Source: Isoetes taiwanensis (lineage: Eukaryota > Streptophyta > Lycopodiopsida > Isoetales > Isoetaceae). Taken from it: a stretch of 64,000 nt of DNA. Shown here piece after piece: positions 35,170 through 46,181 of the stretch (positions within the stretch are counted from its first letter, which is position 1; every line of letters starts with the position of its first letter). The notes under the pieces are model-generated. The model searched no databases. It was given only the letters and a program-made list of their open reading frames with translations, and was not told where the DNA came from. Made by a program: the position numbers and the translations under genes. Location: contig JAJEKV010000030.1 of the NCBI GenBank assembly GCA_021234155.1, positions 16,980,003 through 17,044,002 on the forward strand, read 5' to 3'.

Positions 35170-36973
35170 TCTTATATTATAATGTTATACCGTAAGTCTG
35201 TAGTGCATCGAGCCCTAATTTGAATGGCCGAGATCATATGGATGCATCCGAAGGCTTAGATTTATTGCTCGGCTTACCAACACTGTGATTGGTCATGCTT
35301 CGATCTCTTAAGGGGAAAGGGTAAATGAAAAGGGGGAAAAGGAAAAGGGAAGTGGAAAGAGAGAATATGAAGGGCAAAAAGGCATGGGGAAAAGGGAAAA
35401 GGGTAAAAGGAAAAGGGAAAAGGGTGGGGATAAGAGAAGAGAAAAAGGCATGGAAAACGAAAAAAGGAAAGGGAACCTGGGAAAAGGGCACGAGGGAAGG
35501 AGGAAGAGATAAAGTGGAAAACGTAAATGGAAAGGGCATAAAAAAAAAGGGAAAGAGGAAAAGGTTGAAAAAAGGGAGAAAATGAAGGAGAAAAAAAGCA
35601 TGGAAAAGGGGAGGAGAAAAAAATATGGGAAAAGGAAGGAGCATGGGAAAAGGGGGAAAAAGAGAAGCGTTGAGGAAAGGGGAAAAAAGAAGGGACAAAT
35701 GGCATAGGAAAAGGGAACAAGAAAAGGATGGGGAGAGGGGAAAAAAAGGGGCATAGAAAAAGGGAAAGTGAGAAGAAAGAAAAAGGAAAGGGAAAAGGGG
35801 GAAAGGGAACCTAGGTAAAGGTCACAAGGAAAAAGAAAGAGGGAAACGAGAAAAGGGAAGGGGGGAAGGGCATGCGAGAAAAGGGAAGAGGAAAATGGTG
35901 AAGAAAGGGAAAAAAGAAAAAAGGGAAAAGAAAAAGGGCAAGAGAGAAAGGATGGGGAAAAGAGGAAAATGGGTATAGGAAATAAGAGAATAAAACAAAT
36001 GTGCAAAAGGCATGGAAAAAGGGAAAGGGAAAAGGAAAGGAAGGGAAAAAGTGCCCAGGAAAAGGATCGGCAAAGAAGGAAAACGGAAAGAAAAAAATCC
36101 ATCAAGAAAAAGAAATGGGAAAAAAGGGAAAGGGAAAGGGAAGCAGGGGAGTGATGGAGGGGAGGGAAAGGGAAAAAGGACATGAGGAAAGGAAAAGAGA
36201 AAAGAAAAAGGAAGGGTTGAAAGAAGGGAAAATTGCACGGGAAGAGAGAGAGGGTGGGAAAAGGAGGAAAAGAAAGCACGGAAAAAATAGAAAGAAGAAA
36301 AGGGTGGGAAAAAGGGCATGGGAAAAGGGAAAAAGAAAAGAAAAAAGAATGGAAAAGGGGGAAAAGAGAGAGAGGCACGGGAAAAAGGAAATGAGGAAAA
36401 TGGAAAAGGGGAAGAGAAAAAGGGAACATGGAAAAGGGAAAGAGGGAAAGGGTGAGGAGATGGAAAAAGGAAAGGTAAAAAGGGCATGGAAAACGGGAGG
36501 GAGAAAATAAAAATGGAAGGGAAAAGGGCACACAAAAAAAGGAGGAAAAGAGTGGGAAAAGGAGGAAAAGAGAAGGGAAAATAGGCATGGAAAAGGGCGA
36601 AAGAGTAAAAGGTTGAGAAAAAGGAAAGACATGGAAAAAGGGTGGGGAAAAGAGAAGGCATAAAAAAAGAAAGGGGAAGGAAAAAGGACAAAGAGAAAAA
36701 AGAAGAGGGAAAAGGTGGAGAAAGGAGCAAAAGGGAAGGGAAAAAGGTTGTCGGGAACAGGGAAGGGGGAAGGAAAGGGATGGGAAAACAAGGAAACATG
36801 TGAGAAAGACGAGAAAAAAAAGGAAAAGAAAAAAAAAGGTAGAGAAAATAAGAAAAAATGAAATGCGGGATAGAGCAAACGGGAAAGGGAAAGGGATAAG
36901 GCTTTTCTCACTGCATCCCAAAGCATTTACAGGCTCTCAACTTATGCCCAGCAACGCTGGGCACCATTATTAG
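35170..36973 (+). mobile_element. Purine-rich non-autonomous Helitron (copy near-identical to 40388-42180)
   Basis: The 5' end is A/TCTTATATTATAATG. The 3' end is GCCCAGCAACGCTGGGC, CACCATTATTAG, then T. The last four bases are TTAG instead of the family CTAG. About 150 unique bases after the 5' end are followed by 1.5 kb of almost pure A/G on the plus strand, built from loose units such as gggcatggaaaaagggaaag. No protein is encoded. The long Phe/Pro/Ser/Leu frames on the minus strand are by-products of the purine bias. The copy at 40388-42180 matches almost base for base, so one or both moved recently. Confidence 0.92.
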
Positions 36974-37816
36974 TGCCTAATAAGATCACCTAAACTTAAT
37001 TAGATGTAATGATGGCATTGGCAACACGAAAAGATAAGACAACAATACAACTACTGGAATCTTCACAATCAACTTCATTATAAACAACAGAGAGATTATT
37101 TACAATGTATACAAAAAATATGTACAACAGACCATCTGCAAGCAGACGAACGCAGGTTCAAAATATTTACAAACGTCCTTCTTCCTTCTCTCCAATCCAG
37201 GCATCACGCCAGCTCATGGATTTGCTGCAGCAAAGTGGTGCAGCCCATGGAATAGTTCACCTTGTCAATTCTCTCAACGACATACTTGTTTCTCTGCATG
37301 TCATTGTATGTCTCCTCCTTAATTTTTATTTTGAACTGCACTGTCTTGAAGAAGGTCTGCTGCACTATCTGATTGAACTTCTGAATGTTCGTCAGTTTCC
37401 AAGCATCCATCTGCTTCGCTGTGCAGCCAAATAGCTCCTCGCCAACATCTTGAAAAGCTGTCACCCAGAGAAGTCCTGTGTGATCTGACAGTTGCAACGA
37501 AATCACATAACTATATGAACATTCCTTGACACGAACATTGCAACCACTACAATGCCACAATCCATCCTCAGTAGCTGCGACCTTCTTCAAACATTGGCGA
37601 TTCGTAGACCTCAATGGACACGCTGCATAATACATGAAATCATATTTTACTAGTTACGGTGCCCAGCATTGCTGGGCATAATTTGGGAACTTATAAATAT
37701 TGAGAACTTGTGCATTTGCATATGGTAACTTCTCATTCAATGGAACATTTGTGGAAGCTATAGATTGCAAGTGACTATGTTTATGAGTTGTTGATGTTGT
37801 GTATCTAATCTCGTAT

Positions 37817-37943
37817 GGTCACATTTCCTTCTATTGTGTTCTATTCTTGCTACTTGTATCTGAATATGGATGTCTTCTATAGTCACTTTTCCTTCTATTG
37901 TGTTCTATTCTTGCTACTTATATTTGAATATGGATGTCTTCTG
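37817..37943 (+). repeat. 64-bp tandem duplication inside the Helitron
   Basis: The unit ttccttctattgtgttctat through atatggatgtcttct occurs twice in a row, with few differences. Confidence 0.9.
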
Positions 37944-38229
37944 GCTACAAACGTCTATTCCATACTTGTTGCTTGTATTTGAATGTGCACAACACCCATA
38001 TAAGCCTTTGAAGGCATTGCATTTATTGTACGTATTACATTATTTAGTGTGACCTTGTTCATGTGGTCGTAACTTAATGTTTTGCCATTTTACCCATGTC
38101 ACACGTAGTTACATCCTCTACTATCATTGTGATTGTTAAAAAAGGATATGGAAATACATTTAATTAAGTTTAAAGTTTAGTTGGAAAAGGACATGGCTTG
38201 TAGTTGTAATGGACATGGCAACAGACTTA

Positions 38230-40387
38230 TCTTATATTATAATGTTATACCGTAATTCTTGGATCAAGCCCTAATTTGAATGTTCGAGATCATCTGAGTG
38301 CATCCGAAGGCCGAGATTTATTGCACGACTTACTATCACCATGATTGGTCGTACTTTGATCTCTTAAGGGGAAAGGGTAAAGGAAAAAGGGGGGAAAGGA
38401 AAAAGGGAAGAGACAAGAGAGAATGTGAAGGGCGAAAAGGCACGGGAAAAGGGAGAAAAGCAAAGGGAAAAGGGTGGGGATAAGAGAAGAGAAAAAGGCA
38501 TGAAAAAATGAAAAGGGAAAGAATAAAGAAAAGGGAAGGGGGAAAAGGTACCTGGAGAAAGGGCATGAGGGAAAGGGGAAGAGATAAAGTGGTAAAGGGA
38601 AGAGGAAAGAGCACGGGAAAAAAGGAAGAAGGAAAGATTGAAGAAAGGGGAAAAGGGAGGAGAAAAAAAACATGGAAAAAGGAAAGAAAAAAAGGGCATG
38701 GGAAAAGGGAGAAGAGCATTGAAGAAAGAGGAAAAAGGAAGGGAAAAATGGCATAGGAAAAGGAAACGGAAAAAGAAAAGGAAAGGGAAAAGGAAAAGGA
38801 AAAAGAAAAAGAGAGAGGGAAATGGAGGGAAAAACGTGAATCGAGAAAAGGGGAAGAGTAAAAGGTTGGGAAAATGAGGAAGAGGGAAGGGAAAAAGGAG
38901 AACAAGAAAAAGATGGGGAGAAGGGAAGAAATAAGGGAAAGTGAGAAGAAAGAAAAAGGAAAGGAAAAAGGGGGAAAGGGAACATAAAAAAAAGGCATGA
39001 GAAAAAGGGAAAAAATGTAAACAAGAAAAGGGAAGGGGGAAAGGGCATGAGATAAAAGGGAAGAGGAAAATGGCGAAGAAATAGAAAAAAGAAAAGGAAA
39101 AAAAAAGGGGGAAGAAAGAAAAGGTGGGAAAAGGAGGAAAATAAGTATAGGAAAATAAGAAAAGAAAACAAATGTGGAAAGGCATGGGAAAAGGGAAAAG
39201 GAAAAAGGAAAAGGAAAGGAAGGAAAAAATCGGGAAAGGAGGAAAACAAGAAAAAAATCCATTAGGAAAGGGAAAAGGGAAGGGAAGCGGGGGAGCGAGG
39301 GAAAAGGGGAAGAAAACATGGGAAAAGGAAAAGAGAAAATAAAAAGGAAGGGGGAAAAGAAGAAAAAATCGCACTGGAAAAAGAGAAGTGGGAAAGGATG
39401 GGAAAAGGAAAGCACAGGAAAAATAGAAAGAAGAAAGGGGTGGAAAAAAAGGGAAGGGAAAAAGAGCGTAAGAGAAGAGAAATGGAAAAGAAAAAAAGAG
39501 GGAAAAAGGAAAAAGGTGGAGGGGGTACGGGAAAAGGGAAAAGAGGAAAATAGGAAAAGGGAAGAGAAAAAGGGAACATAGAAAATGGGAAGGGAGAAAG
39601 GGTGAGGAGATGGGAAAAGGGAAGGTAAAAAGGGCATGGAAAACGGGAAGGGAAAAAAAAAAGGAGGAGAAAAGGGCACCCAAAAAAAAGAAGCGAAAAG
39701 GTGGAAATGGAGGAAAAGATAAAGGAAAAAAAGGTAAACAAGAAAAGGGAAGGGGGGAAAGGGGGGAAGAGAGAAAGGGTGGGAAAAGGAGGAAAATAAG
39801 TATAGGAAAATAAGAAAAAAAAACAATGTGGAAAGGCATGGGAAAAGGGAAAAGGGAAAAGGAAAAGGAAAGGAAGGAAAAAGGGCATGGAAAACGGGAG
39901 AGGAAAAAGAAAAAAGGAGGAAAAAAGGGCACCCAAAAAAAGGAAGAGCGAAAGGCTGGGAAATGGAGGAAAAGATAAAGGGAAAATAGGCATGGAAAAA
40001 AGCGACAGACTAAAAGATTGAGAAAAAGGGAAGACATGGAAAAAGAGAAGGCATGGAAAAAGGTGAAGGGAAAGGGAGAAGGGCATGGAAAAAGGAGAAG
40101 AAGGAAAGGGTGGGGAAAGGAGGAAAAGGAAAGGAAAAAAGGTTATCGGAAAAAGGGAAGAGGGAAAGGAAGGAAAGGGGTGGGGAAACAAGGAAATATA
40201 TGCGAAAAAACGGGAAAAAACTGAAAAGAAAAAGAAAAGTGTATAGAAAATAAGAAAAAGTGAAATACGGGATAGAGCAAAACGGAAAGGGAAACAGAAA
40301 CGGAAAAGTATAGGGCTTTTCTCACTACAGCCAAAAACATTTATAGGCTCTCAACTTACGCCCAGCAACGCTGGGTACCATTACTAG
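38230..40387 (+). mobile_element. Purine-rich Helitron, first of a tandem pair
   Basis: The 5' end is A/TCTTATATTATAATG at 38230. The 3' end is GCCCAGCAACGCTGGGT, ACCATTACTAG, ending at 40387. The hairpin has one changed base, which breaks the outer pair. The purine strand is plus, the element's sense strand. It is more divergent from, and longer than, the copies at 35170 and 40388, and contains an internal partial duplication (text around 39020-39220 recurs around 39730-39880). It is followed with no gap by the next element. Confidence 0.92.
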
Positions 40388-42180
40388 TCTTATATTATAA
40401 TGTTATACCGTAAGTCTGTAGTGCATCGAGCCCTAATTTGAATGGCCGAGATCATCTGGATGCATCCGAAGGCTTAGATTTATTGCTCGGCTTACCAACA
40501 CTGTGATTGGTCATGCTTCGATCTCTTAAGGGGAAAGGGTAAATGAAAAGGGGGAAAAGGAAAAGGGAAGTGGAAAGAGAGAATATGAAGGGCAAAAAGG
40601 CATGGGGAAAAGGGAAAAGGGTAAAAGGAAAAGGGAAAAGGGTGGGGATAAGAGAAGAGAAAAAGGCATGGAAAACGAAAAAGGGAAAGGGAACCTGGGA
40701 AAAGGGCACGAGGGAAGGAGGAAGAGATAAAGTGGAAAACGTAAATGGAAAGGGCATGAAAAAAAAAAGGGAAAGAGGAAAAGGTTGAAAAGGGGAGAAA
40801 ATGAAGGAGAAAAAAAGCATGGAAAAGGGGAGGAGAAAAAAATATGGGAAAAGGAAGGAGCATGGGAAAAGGGGGAAAAAGAGAAGCGTTGAGGAAAGAG
40901 GAAAAAGGAAGGGACAAATGGCATAGGAAAAGGGAACAAGAAAAGGATGGGGAGAGGGAAAAAAAAAGGGGCATAGAAAAAGGGAAAGTGAGAAGAAAGA
41001 AAAAGGAAAGGGAAAAGGGGGAAAGGGAACCTAGGTAAAGGTCACAAGGAAAAAGAAAGAGGGAAACGAGAAAAGGGAAGGGGGGAAGGGCATGCGAGAA
41101 AAGGGAAGAGGAAAATGGTGAAGAAAGGAAAAAAAGAAAAAAGGGAAAAGAAAAAGGGCAAGAGAGAAAGGATGGGGAAAAGAGGAAAATGGGTATAGGA
41201 AATAAGAGAATAAAACAAATGTGCAAAAGGCATGGAAAAAGGGAAAGGGAAAAGGAAAAAAAGGGGAAAAAGTGCATGGTGAAAATGATCGGGCAAAGAA
41301 GGAAAACTGAAGAAAAAAATCCATCAAGAAAAAGAAATGGAAAAAAAGGGAAAGGGAAAGGGAAGCAGGGGAGTGATGGAGGGGAGGGAAAGGGAAAAAT
41401 GACATGAGGAAAGGAAAAGAGAAAAGAAAAAGGAAGGGTTGAAAGAAGGGAATGAGAAAGGGTGGGAAAAGGAGGAAAAGGAAGCACGGAAAAAATAGAA
41501 AGAAGAAAAGGGTGGGAAAAAGGGCATGGGAAAAGGGAAAAAGAAAAGAAAAAGAATGGAAAAGGGGAAAAAGAGAGAGAGGCAAAAAAAAAAGGAAATG
41601 AGGAAAATGGAAAAGGGGAAGAGAAAAGGAACATGGAAAAGGGAAAGAGGGAAAGGGTGAGGAGATGGAAAAAGGAAAGGTAAAAAGGGCATGGAAAAAC
41701 GGGAGGGAGAAAATAAAAATGGAAGGGAAAAAGGGCACAAAAAAAAGGAGGAAAAGAGTGGGAAAAGGAGGAAAAGAGAAGGGAAAATAGGCATGGAAAA
41801 GGGCGAAAGAGTAAAAGGTTGAGAAAAAGGAAAGACATGGAAAAAGGGTGGGGAAAAGAGAAGGCATAAAAAAGAGAAAGGGGAAGGAAAAAGGACAAAG
41901 AGAAAAAAGAAGAGGGAAAAGGTGGAGAAAGGAGCAAAAGGGAAGGGAAAAAGGTTGTCGGGAACAGGGAAGGGGGAAGGAAAGGGATGGGAAAACAAGG
42001 AAACATGTGAGAAAGACGAGAAAAAAAAGGAAAAGAAAAAAAAAGGTAGAGAAAATAAGAAAAAATGAAATGCGGGATAGAGCAAACGGGAAAGGGAAAG
42101 GGATAGGGCTTTTCTCACTGCATCCCAAAGCATTTACAGGCTCTCAACTTATGCCCAGCAACGCTGGGCACCATTACTAG
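40388..42180 (+). mobile_element. Purine-rich Helitron, second of a tandem pair
   Basis: It starts TCTTATATTATAATG directly after the CTAG of its neighbour, and ends GCCCAGCAACGCTGGGC, CACCATTACTAG with T next. Length is 1,793 bp. It matches the copy at 35170-36973 closely throughout, including unit order in the purine tract. The missing 5' A is explained if the neighbour inserted between the original A and this element's own first T. Confidence 0.93.
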
Positions 42181-43645
42181 TTTAAGTATAAAGTTGTAGC
42201 TGTTGGAAAAGGATATGGGAATACAGTTATATAAGCATAAAGGAACAAACAACAGAGAATTTACTGAATATGATATCCTTCCTCAAAATGGGTACAAATT
42301 AAGAAAAATCCGGCTCAGCCCAATAATCTATGGGAGTTTTTGTCTCCAAGCATCACCAAAACATAACTGGTTTGAGTTTTTAAGAAGATGTTACCCTATA
42401 GGCACATGTAACTGTAACCTGCTATAGGACTGGGGAGAATATATAGATTGAGTGCAATCATTTGTTTGCCACCTGCATAGTTCTTGTAGCTCCTGTTGGT
42501 TTGGATTATTCCCCTTCCATGCAAAGAGATATTTGAACTAATTCTTGGACATATTGGGAGGAAGTTCTAAGCATTGTACAAATTTACATCACCATAGATA
42601 ATTGATGCGGTTATGCCATTTACACCTTTGCATCATATAGTTCTATATGATGCTAGGATGCTTGACCTAAATCATACCAATGTTGATAGAGATGTTGAAG
42701 CTAAGAGTAGGGGTTCCGCCCAACACATTATATTCATAAGAAACGATATCGCCTCAGTGATTCGCAATATAAAAACGTTTTTGCAATGTAAACTGCAAAA
42801 GCAAACCCATCTACATTTCTTGCATAAGACATTTCATTCCATTAAATCGTAGAAATTGAATACTTCTACCTGATGTTCAATGCTAAGCATTATTCGAAAT
42901 TGTATCAGCATGTATTGTCCAGCAGCTTGCATCCAAGGCCAAGGCCACTGTATGATCCATCTTGTAGGAATAAGATAAATTAAGACTTGCCCACCTCTAG
43001 CATGCCCACCTCTAGTTTTGCGGTGCGGATCTTCGCCTATGGTGGCTTGTTCTCACGCCTTTTCGTCTCATTACCTCTAATCAGGGCATCCCTGCTTAAA
43101 TCCGACCATACCTCAACCATATCTTGCCGTTTCCATCCAAAATCTGGCTGCCCATGCAAATCCGGGTGCCCACGCTCCAAATCCGGCAGCCTCTGCTCAG
43201 AACCCAGCCGCCTTTTCTCATGCCACCGCTTCTTCGCCGAAATCTTGGTTTCCTCCGGTTCATGGCCCAATAGCCGCCCACATCAAAATCTGGCTGCCTT
43301 TGGCTCGGAATCCGGCGCCTTGGCTTAGAATCCGTGCCTCTAATACAACCGGTACAGGTGCAAAATCCGGCTACCCGGTTGCCCTTTGCAAATTTCGGCA
43401 GCCCTTTGGCTCAATCCGGCTGCCCCTGTTTTGGCTGCTCCCTGCTCTATGGCTTTTCACCCTGGGCTGCCAAATCTCATAGCCATGCCGCCCTGCTCAA
43501 ACCCAGCCGGATCTACCTCAGTCGGATTAGCTCCCGCCTCCTGCCCTGTCGGATATATCAGAACCCTAAAGGTCAAAAATAGGGTTAGGGTTTTGTTGAC
43601 GACATACTTACCCAATAATTTTATAATATAATATAAATATAAAGA
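42181..43645. repeat. Unique part of the RPA-interrupting Helitron, with minisatellite
   Basis: No gene is supported. From about 43130 to 43520 short units related to aaatccggctgccc recur with variable spacing (about 18-45 bp), giving spurious open frames on both strands. Confidence 0.6.
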
Positions 43646-44395
43646 TGTTTGTGATTGTACCTCGCAACTCAACCAAGACTGGTTTTGCCACGTCTTTGAG
43701 TGCTACCTCTGATAGGTCTGCTAAGAATTTCAGAGAGACAGTTATAGACAATGGCTGCGAGGACATCGAAAGGCAAACAGAAGAGGACATCTTTCCCTCT
43801 GCAATAAACCAATCTCTTAACTCCTTGCACTCAGGAATAGGAGGATTTATTTGCATCTGAGTCGAATGGACAGTAACTAATGACTTAGTTGCGTAATCAC
43901 TCACCTTAGCTCCTCTGACGGCAACAATTGGTTCTTCCTTGGCAGTCACATAATCTTCAATTTGTCTGCCTTCTCGCAAAGATATTTGGCCCCACATTGT
44001 AACTTCAATCTGCTTACCAGATACGTCTTCCAGAGACATGACTCTACGATCAACAGGGCTGCCATTTTTCCGATAGTCCTCCACTGTTGTGACAACATCA
44101 ATCACATCAACCACTGAATCCCTCCGCTTAAGCTCTAGATCTCCAATCGATACAAAGTCATACATATGACAACGAATATTCTTGTCATCCTCGCACTCCT
44201 GAACTATAGAAGTGTCCTGCAGGTATACCTCCCACGAATGGCTCAACTGATTGAAAATCCTATTTACTGGCTTTAGCATCCCTTTTGATATGCTAAATAC
44301 CTTACCAACTCGAACCAGCCTATCAAACTTCCTAGCAAGCGAATTGAAGCATACCACTCGTATCTCGCATGGCTTAGAATCAATCACATCGAAAT

Positions 44396-44708
44396 GAAAT
44401 AGAATAGAATAGAATAGAATAGAATAGAATAGAATAGAATAGAATATACATTAACGTCCCTCAGGCCGTGAGGCCCCCGGACTTGTGTAGCATCCTGCGA
44501 GCTCCCAAAAATAGGGTGCTGCCAACAAACATACGCACAGGTTTATGTAGCCTTCTAGCGGGCTTCTCTTGTTCTTTTTAACTTTAGAGGATGTATACCT
44601 CTTCATGTCTACCCTTGCTGTTACCCTACACTTAATCTTCCAGTAACTTTAGAGGATGTAAACCTCTTCATGTCTACCCTTGCTGTTACCCTACACTTAA
44701 TCTTCCAA
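44396..44708 (-). repeat. (TTCTA)n tail with retroposon-like segment, and 65-bp tandem duplication
   Basis: About ten AATAG units (44396-44445) adjoin a GC-richer segment (to about 44575: gggacgttaatg, ggcctcacggcctg). Read on the minus strand this ends in (TTCTA)n, like a SINE or LINE 3' tail. It interrupts the DBD-A coding sequence. Next to it a 65-bp coding unit is duplicated (44580 and 44645). I found no clear target-site duplication. Confidence 0.5.
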
Positions 44709-45112
44709 CTAAGCATATATGGACTCAAACTACGAATAGGGACAACTCTCGAATCACTAAGTGACAAAGAACATGGAATAGCAGAGCTACTTGGAACAGA
44801 TGACATAATAGAACTGCTATTCCCAATACATGGAATACCAGAAGTAGTACCTAGAAAACATTGGCCAGCAGCCATTTCATTAATCTCGGAAGAGCACAGA
44901 ATAGAAAGCCTAGAAGCACTCTCATTGCTTGGTAAAGAACATCGAATACCTATCATACCACCAATTTCATTAATTGGCAAAGAACATATAGCAGAGCTGC
45001 CAGACATTCCGTTACTTGGCAAAGAACATTCAACGCCAGAACTACCACTTATTTCACTACTTGACAAAATACATCTAAGATCAGAGCTACCAGCCATTTG
45101 AAATGATAACAA

Positions 45113-46180
45113 CCAGGTTTAAAAGACACACACCTCCACCCGAATTGACAACAACATACTTCGATTCACAGCAGCAGCAGCATCCGGAAGCTCCTTCCTA
45201 TACCTCTCAAATTTGCATGCACCTGCAACCTGCCAGCATCTCTATCCATCTCCTGACAGGCGAGAATCAACCATCCTATCCAAAATCGATCTGATCCAAT
45301 AAAAAACTTAGCAAAAATCTCGCCTCCATCGAGCCCTCTTTTTTTTTCTTTTTTCCTCCCTTGGTCGAGGCCCTATTTTTTCCTTCTCGATTTTTGGCTC
45401 ACCAGAAAACTTTGCCGACAGACAAAATAAGCCCAAACCTTAGACAAACAAACCAAGTAAAAAATCCAAAAAGTTTTCGGGACATCGGAGAAACCGTAAT
45501 TCTAAGTTCTAACTTCAGGTGCATAATATTATACTCTGTCGAGTGTACTATAAACCTCGATATACGAATCCTGTATGTCATAATTTTATGCACGAACCTC
45601 CAATAATGTACTTGTAAAATCACCAGAGTTAACCCGAAATTCAATATCTGTCAAGAAAAGCTGCCTTGCAATTGCTAGATGTACAACACATATAAATAGG
45701 AACCACTATCGCAACAATAGCTCTGTTACAAACAAAGAAAGGCCCCCTACTGGTTCACCGAGAAAACCCACAAATCATACATTTTTGAAATGAAACAACT
45801 ATCAAGCAGTAAAATACCTAAGCTAAAAAGGAAAAACTGTGGACCACTCAAATCGATGCAGCCAAAATCGTCTGCCTAATTATTGGTTGCCGATCTCCAG
45901 CTACCTGCAACCGCTTGCAGATCCCCAGCCGACTCCACCTGCTTCTGCAAATCGACCCAACAGGCCGGATTTTGGAGGAAACGGGTTTTTTAGAAGGAGG
46001 AGCGGGGTATTTAGGTTTAAAAGGGAATAAAAGTGTCCAAAAATAGTGTATAGGGGCTTTTTTAAGAAAAGGGGAAGGGGCCACTTTTAGCCGTCCGATT
46101 ATTTTACTCCCCAATCCTTACCATCCAAATTAGGGTGGGATCCAAATCCAGGACTTACGCCAAAACATTATAATATAAAG
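45113..46180. other. Upstream of the RPA70-like gene
   Basis: No supported exon is present. It may hold the missing RPA70 N-terminal domain in decayed form or the promoter, but I could not read either. Confidence 0.4.
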
Positions 46181-46181
46181 A
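46140..46181 (-). mobile_element. Helitron 5' terminus without a matched 3' end
   Basis: Minus strand: A/TCTTTATATTATAATG, followed by ggcgtaagtcc and ccctaatttggatgg. The same words, in the same order, follow the 5' ends of the purine-rich Helitrons (cgtaagtc, ccctaatttgaatgg). It points into the RPA70-like gene, on the same strand. No 3' hairpin in this orientation was found to the left beyond the one at 37650, which belongs to the nested element. Confidence 0.75.

Larger units (their letters stand above)
37650..43645 (-). mobile_element. Helitron inserted in the RPA70-like coding exon; host of two nested Helitrons
   Basis: On the minus strand the 5' end is TCTTTATATTTATATT (from 43645) and the 3' end is GCCCAGCAATGCTGGGC, CACCGTAACTAG (to 37650). 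The 5' neighbour is A (43646) and the 3' neighbour is T (37649), the Helitron target. Deleting the element joins RGTITN to IKYDFMYYAACP in frame, so the boundaries are exact. Of its 5,996 bp, 3,951 bp (38230-42180) are two later purine-rich Helitrons in the opposite orientation, leaving about 2.0 kb of its own. No Rep or helicase is present, so it is non-autonomous. A minisatellite of aatccggctgccc-like units lies at 43130-43520. Confidence 0.95.
37204..45112 (-). pseudogene. RPA1: RPA70-like ssDNA-binding protein gene, broken by a Helitron
   Basis: Coding pieces on the minus strand, N to C: a Ser-rich linker, then PIRSLSPYMLSWKIKCRVTA (start of DBD-A, to about 44580); FHFDVIDSKPCEIRVVCFN through VTMWGQISLREG and VLVELRGTITN (DBD-A/B, 44399-43646); and IKYDFMYYAACPLRSTNRQC, LWHCSGC, SLQLSDHTGLLWVTAFQDVG through QIHELA stop (DBD-C with its zinc finger, 37649-37204). 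These are replication protein A large-subunit OB folds. The gene is cut inside codon A^TA by the Helitron at 37650-43645; without it the frame is continuous. DBD-A is also damaged by a 65-bp tandem duplication (44580-44708) and by about 130 bp ending in (AATAG)n. Plant Helitrons often carry RPA70-like genes, and a Helitron 5' end lies at 46181 on this strand, so this may be Helitron cargo; a host paralogue is the alternative. Confidence 0.9.

Noticed and set aside
35274-36926. Minus-strand open frames of up to 537 codons rich in Phe, Pro, Ser and Leu
   Set aside because: They are antisense to the purine tract of a Helitron. A/G-only DNA lacks stop codons on its complement, all three frames are open, and no domain or codon bias is seen.
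38290-42133. Similar Phe/Pro/Ser-rich frames on the minus strand of the tandem Helitrons
   Set aside because: Same composition artefact. The frames overlap each other and cross no conserved motif.
37204-43663. The RPA70 gap as an ordinary intron (GTACAA donor, ATGCAG acceptor)
   Set aside because: Without the Helitron the supposed intron would be about 42 bases, and it reads through in frame as expected RPA sequence, so the site is exonic.
42987-43672. Overlapping Ser/Cys/Pro-rich frames on both strands
   Set aside because: They come from the aatccggctgccc minisatellite in the Helitron.
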